Of a stretch of DNA of 13,567 nucleotides, positions 1 to 5,866 are shown piece after piece. Source of the DNA: Clostridium sp. UBA2485. GTDB lineage: Bacteria; Bacillota; Clostridia; Clostridiales; Clostridiaceae. The stretch covers positions 11,105 to 24,671 of the forward strand of contig NZ_DDOV01000054.1 of NCBI RefSeq assembly GCF_002341865.1, read 5' to 3'. Below the pieces are notes generated by a model that searched no databases, was not told the origin of the DNA, and saw only the letters and a list, made by a program, of their open reading frames with translations. The position numbers and the translations under genes were made by a program. Within the stretch, counting starts at the first letter, position 1. Each line of letters starts with the position of its first letter.

Positions 1-52
1 CTAATTATTTTGTTTCAGATGCCTAAACATAAAATAGATGGGGGTATAAAAT

Positions 53-1852
53 ATGAAAGGCACAACAGTAGCTACATGGGTTAGAACATGTAGAAATTTT
101 TATGGAGATGGTTTTATTGATGAAGCTATGATAAATGCTGGCTTTGAAAGTAATAAGATATTTTCTCCAGCAGAAGATGTTGACGAATTAAAAATTCAAA
201 AGTTTATAAAATATATTTCAAATAATAAAGGAATAACAGAGGGGGAACTTTGGAGGAAAATAGGAAAAGACAACATATACTCTTTCTCTAAAGATTTTAA
301 AGCATTTTTTTATCATGATAATACCTATTCATTTCTTAAGTCACTTTATGATATACATACTGTAATGACTAAAAGAATACCAGGAGCTAAGCCACCAATA
401 GTTGATATTAAAGCTATTTCTGATAAACAAGCTATTATAACCTATTCTTCTAAAAGAAAAATGTTTGATTATTTCTTAGGAATGCTTGAAGGTAGCTTCT
501 CTTACTTTAAAGAGGAAGCTAATTTTGATGTAATTGAAAAAACAGAAGATGGATTGAAAGTTAAAATAACTTTCAATAAAGATATTAAGTATAAAAAAAC
601 TTACTTCATAAATAAAATATTATCCTTTGGATTTGTAAAAAGCATAGGTTTCAAGGCCGCAATAGTTACATCTATAATAACATTTTTATCTACGCTACCT
701 ATTTTAGGGTTAAGTAGTATATTTAAAGGATTAATAATTTCATTAATTAGTGGAGCAAGTGCGTTTATAGGAACTTCATTGCTTATAAGGCCACTTACTC
801 ATATTGAAAAAATACTGGATAATCTTAATAATAAGGAATTTATTGAAGAAAGTATTCTTATCACGAATGATAGATTTGAAAGATTATATGGTAAGCTTAA
901 TAATCATATAAAGAATATAAAGAGTGATTTTGTAGGATTCAAAGGTATCACTGATGAGATGGCAACTTTTGCTAAAAATATAAGCACTATTTCTGAAAAT
1001 ATGGACAAGACTTCAGAGGAAATATCTCAAGTTGTGAATCAGGTAGCAGACACTTCTGTTGATCAAGCACAAAATACAGAAAATGCTGCACATATATTAA
1101 ATGATAATATCAATGCCTTAAAGCTTATTGTTGATAGTGAAAACAATAATAAAGAGGAACTTGAAACTACAATTAATAAGATTACTGATAGCTATAAACA
1201 AGTTGATAAAGTAAGTGAAAATATATTAGAGACACTAGAAAGTTTCAAAGAAGTTAAAGTCAAAGGAACTCAATTAGGTGATAAAGCTAAAGATATTACT
1301 AATATAGTTTATATAGTATCTCAAATTTCTGATATGACTAACCTATTGGCTCTTAATGCTTCTATTGAAGCAGCAAGAGCAGGAGAACAAGGTAAAGGAT
1401 TTGCTGTAGTAGCTGATGAAGTTAGAAAACTTGCTGAGCAAACTAAGGATGCAGTAGAAGAGATAAATACAAATCTTATTCAATTTGTTGATGATATTGA
1501 TGTATTAGTTAAAAATATAGAAAATAAACATGATGTACTTCAAGAAGCAACTAAAGGACTAGTCTTAATAAGAGATGTAAATAAAGGAACAACTACATCT
1601 GTTAGAACTGTATCTACTTCAATGATAAAAACAATAAATGAATTAGACACAGAAGCAGAGTCAATTGCAGATATGTACAACAACATAGAATCTCTAGCAG
1701 CTATAGCAGAACAAAACTCAGCAGCATCACAAGAGGTTAGCGCAAATGTTAATCTATATACAGAAGAAATTAAAAATCTTATAGAAAGCATAAATGAATT
1801 TAAAAAAATTGCTAAATTCTTTGAAGAAGATTTAGGAAAATATAAAATATAA
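53..1852 (+). CDS. H-NOX heme sensor / methyl-accepting chemotaxis protein fusion
   Basis: Predicted membrane-anchored chemoreceptor that senses NO and/or O2 through heme and signals to the CheA/CheW flagellar pathway. Seen: residues 1-182 match the H-NOX (HNOB) fold, with proximal ligand His102, Pro115, the YxSxR heme-propionate motif (Tyr131, Ser133, Arg135), and distal Trp9, Asn74 and Tyr140; the numbering is the same as in the Thermoanaerobacter tengcongensis H-NOX. Two hydrophobic segments (about 201-220 and 226-245) are joined by only a few residues, so both ends should be cytoplasmic. Residues 246-265 resemble a HAMP start. Residues 300-590 are a long helical signalling domain with the conserved MCP hairpin around 438-463 (EAARAGEQGKGF). 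No C-terminal CheR-tether pentapeptide is seen. The start has a GATGGGGG ribosome binding site at 37-44. The architecture matches the clostridial SONO-type receptors. The gene stands alone with its own terminator; no che genes are in view. The ligand preference is inference. Confidence 0.95.
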   Translation: MKGTTVATWVRTCRNFYGDGFIDEAMINAGFESNKIFSPAEDVDELKIQKFIKYISNNKGITEGELWRKIGKDNIYSFSKDFKAFFYHDNTYSFLKSLYDIHTVMTKRIPGAKPPIVDIKAISDKQAIITYSSKRKMFDYFLGMLEGSFSYFKEEANFDVIEKTEDGLKVKITFNKDIKYKKTYFINKILSFGFVKSIGFKAAIVTSIITFLSTLPILGLSSIFKGLIISLISGASAFIGTSLLIRPLTHIEKILDNLNNKEFIEESILITNDRFERLYGKLNNHIKNIKSDFVGFKGITDEMATFAKNISTISENMDKTSEEISQVVNQVADTSVDQAQNTENAAHILNDNINALKLIVDSENNNKEELETTINKITDSYKQVDKVSENILETLESFKEVKVKGTQLGDKAKDITNIVYIVSQISDMTNLLALNASIEAARAGEQGKGFAVVADEVRKLAEQTKDAVEEINTNLIQFVDDIDVLVKNIENKHDVLQEATKGLVLIRDVNKGTTTSVRTVSTSMIKTINELDTEAESIADMYNNIESLAAIAEQNSAASQEVSANVNLYTEEIKNLIESINEFKKIAKFFEEDLGKYKI

Positions 1853-1859
1853 TGAAAAG

Positions 1860-1890
1860 GTCCATTATCCTTAGGATAATGGACTTTCTT
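1860..1890 (+). terminator. Intrinsic terminator of the H-NOX/MCP gene
   Basis: A perfect 11-bp inverted repeat (GTCCATTATCC at 1860-1870, GGATAATGGAC at 1874-1884) with a 3-base loop is followed by TTTCTT. It starts eight bases after the MCP stop codon. Confidence 0.88.
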
Positions 1891-1906
1891 ATATATCGGT
1901 TCTAAA

Positions 1907-1927
1907 ATATATATATATATATATATA
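1907..1927. repeat. AT dinucleotide microsatellite
   Basis: An uninterrupted run of ten AT units plus one A follows the MCP terminator. It lies at the left edge of the hairpin-rich repeat region. Its length could vary between strains by slippage; no role is evident. Confidence 0.9.
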
Positions 1928-2004
1928 AATAATTGATGCTTTTTAGTATCATAACTAGATTCAATCAATGCACAATGCACAATTCGCAGTTCACAATTAT
2001 GGAT

Positions 2005-2028
2005 ATTTCTCAGCAAAAGCTGAGAAAT
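2005..2028. other. Perfect hairpin 1 within the mosaic repeat
   Basis: ATTTCTCAGC (2005-2014) and GCTGAGAAAT (2019-2028) are exact inverted repeats around an AAAA loop. There is no clean T-run on either side, so it looks like a structural part of the repeat and not a standard terminator. Confidence 0.8.
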
Positions 2029-2099
2029 TTAAAATTAATTTCAACCATATTGTCAATTTTCCATCGTCAATTTTCAATTGATTAAGTTCCCCAGAGGCG

Positions 2100-2125
2100 A
2101 AAAAACTAGCAATTGTATTGCTAGT
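2100..2125 (-). terminator. Hairpin 2, probable terminator of the PflX-like gene
   Basis: ACTAGCAAT (2105-2113) and ATTGCTAGT (2117-2125) form a perfect 9-bp stem with a 3-base loop. Read on the minus strand, the stem is followed by five further T residues (2104-2100). It lies about 85 bases beyond the stop codon of the minus-strand radical SAM gene, inside the mosaic repeat. Confidence 0.7.
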
Positions 2126-2141
2126 GAAAAAATCTATTAAA

Positions 2142-2168
2142 GAAATTAGTTTTAATCAAACTAATTTC
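2142..2168 (-). terminator. Hairpin 3, possible accessory terminator
   Basis: GAAATTAGTTT (2142-2152) and AAACTAATTTC (2158-2168) form a perfect 11-bp stem with a 5-base loop. On the minus strand the stem is followed by TTTAAT, a weak T-tract, about 40 bases past the radical SAM stop codon. The stem is mostly AT pairs. It may simply be part of the repeat. Confidence 0.45.
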
Positions 2169-2208
2169 CACCATAATTCTCAATTGTCCATTGCCAATAG
2201 TCAATTGA

Positions 2209-3114
2209 CTAAACTCCTTCTAAATCAAATTCAGGTATAAAGCTTTCTTTCGCAGTACCTTCTTCCTGTATAAAAGCGTTTTTATATCCTAATTCTAAGC
2301 AATGACTAATAAGTGCATTATAATGTTTAGGATTTAGAGGCTTTGTTAATTCTTCAAATTTGCTACAATTATAAACTGGAGTGTATTGATTCATAAGACT
2401 TAGATAAACTTTGTGATTATAAGTTTTAAATATGTAATCTACAATTTTTTTAGAATCAAATAATAATCCAGGAAGCATTAGATGTCTTATTATAACACCA
2501 TTTTTCATCATACCATCATTGTCAAAGGTAGGTTCACCTACTTGATTAAACATTTCTTCAATAGCAGAGATTGCGCTATTAAAATAGTTTTTAGCAGTAG
2601 AGTATTTTATGGCATATTTATCATTAAAATATTTTAAATCTGGAAGGTAGACATCAATATGTCCTCTTAATTTTCTAATAGCTTCTACATTCTCATATCC
2701 GTTAGAATTATATACAATAGGTAACTTTAACCCATTATCTTTAGCTAATTTTATAGCCTCAATGATTTGAGGAATATAGTGGGTAGGAGTAACTAAGTTT
2801 ATATTATGAACTCCACTTTCCTGTTGCTCCAAAAATATTTCACTAAGCCTTCCAATAGAAATTTCTTTTCCTACTCCATTATGACTAATTTGATGATTTT
2901 GGCAAAAAACACATTTAAGATTGCAATTAGAAAAGAAAACAGTACCGGAACCTTTAGAACCAGAAATGCAAGGTTCTTCCCAATAATGCTTAGAAACTTT
3001 AGAAACTTTTATATTTGAATTTGAATTACAAAATCCTAGCTTTCCAACTGTTCTATCAACAGAGCAATTTCTAGGACAAAGATTACAACTTTTTAGCATA
3101 TACAAATTTTCCAT
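2209..3114 (-). CDS. PflX-like radical SAM protein (activating-enzyme type)
   Basis: A cytoplasmic radical SAM iron-sulfur protein of the COG1313/PflX group, related to pyruvate formate-lyase activating enzymes; the substrate is unknown. Seen, numbering from the chosen start (301 aa): an N-terminal cysteine cluster (Cys10, Cys13, Cys17, Cys29), then the radical SAM CxxxCxxC motif (Cys64, Cys68, Cys71) following a GSGTVFFSNC context typical of this group. The start is placed at the ATG at 3114 because AGGAG lies seven bases before it; an in-frame ATG eleven codons upstream (3147) has no ribosome binding site. No glycyl radical enzyme gene is nearby, so a conventional activase partner is not indicated. 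It lies downstream of, but is separated by a terminator from, the YkvI gene on the same strand. Its stop codon abuts the mosaic repeat. Confidence 0.85.
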   Translation of the reverse strand: MENLYMLKSCNLCPRNCSVDRTVGKLGFCNSNSNIKVSKVSKHYWEEPCISGSKGSGTVFFSNCNLKCVFCQNHQISHNGVGKEISIGRLSEIFLEQQESGVHNINLVTPTHYIPQIIEAIKLAKDNGLKLPIVYNSNGYENVEAIRKLRGHIDVYLPDLKYFNDKYAIKYSTAKNYFNSAISAIEEMFNQVGEPTFDNDGMMKNGVIIRHLMLPGLLFDSKKIVDYIFKTYNHKVYLSLMNQYTPVYNCSKFEELTKPLNPKHYNALISHCLELGYKNAFIQEEGTAKESFIPEFDLEGV

Positions 3115-3121
3115 AGTACTT

Positions 3122-3126
3122 CTCCT
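3122..3126 (-). promoter_or_regulatory. Ribosome binding site fixing the PflX-like start
   Basis: On the minus strand AGGAG is separated by seven bases (AAGTACT) from the ATG at 3114. This spacing favours that codon over the upstream ATG at 3147. Confidence 0.8.
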
Positions 3127-3255
3127 AGGTGAAATGATTTTAGGCATGTAAAAGAAAATAATATACTAATCCATCATTTTCAATGCCTTAATATATTAAA
3201 ATTATAACCTAATATAATGGAGAATGTACAATTTAAATAAAATTTAATATATAGG

Positions 3256-3297
3256 AAAAATCACCTCTGAAAACCATTATAGGAATCAGAGGTGAGA
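3256..3297 (-). terminator. Terminator of the YkvI-family gene
   Basis: A perfect 10-bp inverted repeat (TCACCTCTGA at 3261-3270, TCAGAGGTGA at 3286-3295) with a 15-base loop lies just beyond the minus-strand stop codon at 3308. On the minus strand it is followed by TTTTTCC. Confidence 0.85.
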
Positions 3298-3307
3298 ATT
3301 CATTTAT

Positions 3308-4375
3308 TTATTTCCTACATTTTTTCATATAGAATATGAATGTTTGTACCACAAATATTAAGCTTATAATACCAAAGCCAGGATACAAATAGGTTATTAA
3401 ATTTTTAAAACCTATTTGAGAAACTGGAAGAGCGATAAGAAGTATTATAATTACAGCTTTTTTATAAGGTATATTAAATTTTTGCTCAAGAGTTTTTCCT
3501 ACGCTATATATATCTGATACTTCTGTTGAGAACATTTCACACCAAATAACAAGTAGAAGAAGAACCTGCATTAATGGTCCAAACTTGCTTGCTACATGAA
3601 GTAAAGGTATTTCATATTTAAATATATCAGGAATATTTACCAGTAACATAGAATTTATTAGAAATCCTAGTAAGGTTAATAACAATGACCCTAGTATAAG
3701 ACCAAAGATAATCATAGATTTATTTTTCATTTCCTTACTTACAGGAACAAGAACTCCACTACAGGATAACATATTGAATCCTGCATATAAAAATGAGGAA
3801 ATTATCCATTGGTAAGGTATTATTATATTCTTATGAACAGGTACAGTTTTCATAAATTCTAAGGACATATTATCTCTATAATATATTAAATAAAGGGTAA
3901 ATACAGCAATTATAATAGTAGAAAGTGAAGGTACAATGAAAGAATTAATAGCAATTAGGCCTTTTGTATCACGAAGTAAAGTGATAAGAGAAACTATTGC
4001 CATTAAAATAATTCCAATATATTTTGGAAGTCCAAAATATTGTTTTAATAATGCTCCTCCACCAGCTAAAATGATCGCTGCACCAGCTACTAGAAAAAAA
4101 CTAGTTAAAATATCAGTAATTTTTCCTAGAAAGCCAGGACTTACTAAGTTTATAAGCTCAGTGTAGGAATTTAAATTGTAACGTAAACTTATGGATACTA
4201 TCATAGAACTAACAAATATATAAAATATTGCACAAATTAATAACCCAATAAAGCTTTTATATCCATATGTAGTAAAAAACTGAGTTATTTCCTGACCAGA
4301 TGCTAATCCTGCTCCAACAATAGTACCCACAAAAACTGTAGCTGTTTGAAAAATTAAAGCTAGTTGTTTCTTCAA
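3308..4375 (-). CDS. YkvI-family integral membrane protein (APC/LeuT-fold type)
   Basis: Predicted multi-pass inner membrane protein of the YkvI family (COG3949), related in fold to amino-acid/cation transporters; the substrate is unknown. Seen, numbering from the chosen start (355 aa): about ten hydrophobic segments, and a glycine-rich first helix around residues 17-29 (GTIVGAGLASGQE) of the kind that forms the broken substrate helix in LeuT-fold carriers. The C-terminus is short and basic (KKCRK). The start is placed at a TTG (4375-4373) because GGGGGAG sits six bases before it and the protein then begins MKKQLALIF at the first membrane helix. Upstream in-frame ATGs at 4390 and 4441 lack a good ribosome binding site, and the ATG at 4390 overlaps the one used here. 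It is divergent from splB across a 237-base gap and is followed by its own terminator. Confidence 0.85.
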   Translation of the reverse strand: MKKQLALIFQTATVFVGTIVGAGLASGQEITQFFTTYGYKSFIGLLICAIFYIFVSSMIVSISLRYNLNSYTELINLVSPGFLGKITDILTSFFLVAGAAIILAGGGALLKQYFGLPKYIGIILMAIVSLITLLRDTKGLIAINSFIVPSLSTIIIAVFTLYLIYYRDNMSLEFMKTVPVHKNIIIPYQWIISSFLYAGFNMLSCSGVLVPVSKEMKNKSMIIFGLILGSLLLTLLGFLINSMLLVNIPDIFKYEIPLLHVASKFGPLMQVLLLLVIWCEMFSTEVSDIYSVGKTLEQKFNIPYKKAVIIILLIALPVSQIGFKNLITYLYPGFGIISLIFVVQTFIFYMKKCRK

Positions 4376-4381
4376 GTATAT

Positions 4382-4388
4382 CTCCCCC
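4382..4388 (-). promoter_or_regulatory. Ribosome binding site supporting a TTG start for the YkvI gene
   Basis: GGGGGAG on the minus strand lies six bases before the TTG at 4375. It is the only strong Shine-Dalgarno match near the N-terminus of this reading frame. Confidence 0.7.
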
Positions 4389-4474
4389 ATAATCTTATCT
4401 ATATACTTTAAATATATATGGGGTTGTACAATTTTATTCATAAGAAAAATACTTAAGTATGTAAAATAAAATAA

Positions 4475-4503
4475 ATATTAAAGTTATAGTATGAATTTCA
4501 CAA
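4475..4503 (-). promoter_or_regulatory. Candidate vegetative promoter of the YkvI gene
   Basis: Minus-strand TTGTGA (4503-4498) and TAATAT (4480-4475) are separated by 17 bases. They lie about 100 bases before the TTG start. A 12-bp palindrome (ATACTTAAGTAT, 4449-4460) follows the -10 element and could be an operator. In DNA this AT-rich such matches also arise by chance. Confidence 0.4.
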
Positions 4504-4612
4504 TCAAATCTATAAATAAAGCTAAAGACTTCAAAGCGAACATAATATAAAATAATGATTTTTTATGTTTAGTATTAAATTTTCTACAAACACTATTGTT
4601 GAGGTGATATAA

Positions 4613-5620
4613 ATGTTTAATCCTAAAAGAGTGGTTTTTGAAGAAGGAGCATTGACATATGACAAAGGAAAGGAGCTTTTAGAAGCTTTTAAAGATCAAA
4701 ATGTGGAAATAAAGTATTCTAAAAGCGGAAGAATATCTAGAATTCCAGGTAAAAGCCCTACGGAAATGTATGGAGAAGGAAAGAATACTTTAGTTGTAGG
4801 GGTGAGAAAGACATTAAAATTTGAATCTTGTAAGCCATCCGCTCATTATCAACTTCCGTTAGTTAGTGGATGTATGGGAATGTGTGAATATTGTTATTTA
4901 AACACCCAAATGGGAAAAAGACCATATACAAAAATTTATGTAAATGTTGGAGAAATATTAGAAAAAGCAGGAAAATATATAGATGAAAGGCTACCTAATA
5001 TAACAATATTTGAAGGCGCCGCTACTTCTGACCCTATACCAGTAGAACAGTATACAGGAGCGTTAAAAAAGGCTATTGAGTATTTTGGTAAAAATGAAAA
5101 GGCACTTTTTAGATTTGTTACTAAGTATACGGAGGTGGACAGTCTTTTAGATGCAAAACATAATGGAAGAACTACTATAAGATTTAGTTTAAACATAAAT
5201 GAAGTAATAAGTAGATTTGAACATAGAACACCTAGTTTTGAAGAAAGAATAGAAGCAGCTAAAAAAGTAAGTGATGCAGGATATAATTTAGGATTCATAA
5301 TTGCCCCAGTGTTTTTAGAGGATAATTACCAAGGGAAATATTATGAACTTTTATATAAGATTAAAGAAAAAATTCCAAATACAAAAATAAACTTTGAAGT
5401 AATTTCTCATAGATTTACTAAAAGAGCTAAAGAAAATATATTAAGCATATTTCCTAAAAGCATTTTACCTATGGAAGAAGAATTAAGAAAGTTTAAATTC
5501 GGTCAATTTGGTTATGGAAAATATATTTATAAGGATGATGAAATGAAAGAATATAAAGAGTTTTTTATAAAGAGTATAAATGAGCTTTTTGGAGAAGGAA
5601 ATATAAATTATATAATTTAA
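4613..5620 (+). CDS. splB: Spore photoproduct lyase
   Basis: Radical SAM DNA repair enzyme that directly reverses the 5-thyminyl-5,6-dihydrothymine lesion formed by UV in spores; it should act in the germinating spore. At 335 aa it is close to the usual family length. Seen: the CxxxCxxC cluster motif (Cys87, Cys91, Cys94) in the SplB context GCMGMCEYCYL, with Tyr93 and Tyr95 where Bacillus subtilis has its radical-relay tyrosines; LLDAKHNG around 178-185; and a C-terminal GYGKYIYKDDE typical of SplB. The Bacillus H-donor cysteine (Cys141, FEASCTSD) is replaced by Ala137 (FEGAATSD), while Cys73 is present just before the cluster, a pattern I recall for the C. acetobutylicum enzyme. GAGGTG (4601-4606) supports the ATG. 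A CATAATA at 4541 resembles a sigma-G -10 box, but no matching -35 is seen. No splA precedes it. Confidence 0.95.
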   Translation: MFNPKRVVFEEGALTYDKGKELLEAFKDQNVEIKYSKSGRISRIPGKSPTEMYGEGKNTLVVGVRKTLKFESCKPSAHYQLPLVSGCMGMCEYCYLNTQMGKRPYTKIYVNVGEILEKAGKYIDERLPNITIFEGAATSDPIPVEQYTGALKKAIEYFGKNEKALFRFVTKYTEVDSLLDAKHNGRTTIRFSLNINEVISRFEHRTPSFEERIEAAKKVSDAGYNLGFIIAPVFLEDNYQGKYYELLYKIKEKIPNTKINFEVISHRFTKRAKENILSIFPKSILPMEEELRKFKFGQFGYGKYIYKDDEMKEYKEFFIKSINELFGEGNINYII

Positions 5621-5770
5621 CAAATTTTATTTTGTTTTCACATCTAGAAATTTATAATAAATATTAAAGAAATTAATTTAAAGTTTTTATACTGAAGAAG
5701 AAATATTAATCAATATATTTATTATCTAAAAGTATAAAAGTGAATAGAAATTTTTTTATGTTTTATTAAA

Positions 5771-5801
5771 TTGAAAATTATGATAATTTTAGTGATATAA
5801 T
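5771..5801 (+). promoter_or_regulatory. Candidate tldD promoter with embedded palindrome
   Basis: TTGAAA (5771-5776) and TATAAT (5796-5801, preceded by TGA giving an extended -10) are 19 bases apart, about 65 bases before the tldD start. Between them, AAAATTAT (5774-5781) and ATAATTTT (5783-5790) form a perfect palindrome around one G. That position would suit a repressor. It is not a good Fur or PerR box. Confidence 0.5.
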
Positions 5802-5866
5802 AATAAGTAAAAATATTCTAGCATAATATTTAAATACATAGTTTTAAACAAAGAGGGGTGTAATAT

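Larger units (their letters stand above)
1961..2208. repeat. Hairpin-rich mosaic repeat element, units A, B and C
   Basis: This non-coding stretch is built from three related units separated by perfect hairpins. Unit A (1961-2002, minus orientation) ends in ACAATTATGG. Unit B (2044-2097, plus) begins ACCATATTGTCAATTTTCC and ends TTCCCCAGAGG. Unit C (2170-2208, plus) begins ACCATAATTCTCAATTGTCC and ends AGTCAATTGA. Hairpin 1 (2005-2028, 10-bp arms) sits between A and B, so A-hairpin-B is one larger imperfect palindrome. Hairpins 2 (2105-2125) and 3 (2142-2168) sit between B and C. Unit C runs up to the stop codon of the minus-strand gene. No ORF, transposase or target-site duplication is seen. 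Similar CAATT-rich repeats occur in clostridial intergenic regions; the identity of this family is not established here. Confidence 0.75.

Noticed and set aside
1540..2016. 158-codon minus-strand ORF overlapping the chemoreceptor C-terminus and repeat
   Set aside because: It is antisense to well-conserved MCP sequence, runs through the terminator and the AT microsatellite (IYIYIYI), and has no recognisable domain.
1961..2208. CRISPR array
   Set aside because: The units differ in sequence and orientation, spacing is irregular, and there are no unique spacers or cas genes.
2806..3018. 70-codon plus-strand ORF
   Set aside because: It is antisense to the conserved cysteine-rich part of the PflX-like protein, and has no ribosome binding site.
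3158..3183. Promoter TTGAAA/TATTAT before the PflX-like gene
   Set aside because: The spacer is only 14 bases. An alternative TTGTAC (3226-3231) with TATAAT (3201-3206) has 19 bases and is also weak.
3936..4166. 76-codon plus-strand ORF
   Set aside because: It is the complement of membrane helices of the YkvI-family gene.
4936..5298. 120-codon minus-strand ORF
   Set aside because: It is antisense to the SplB core, whose motifs are clear.
5774..5790. PerR or Fur box
   Set aside because: Only about 8 of 14 positions match the 7-1-7 consensus, no better than expected for an AT-rich palindrome.
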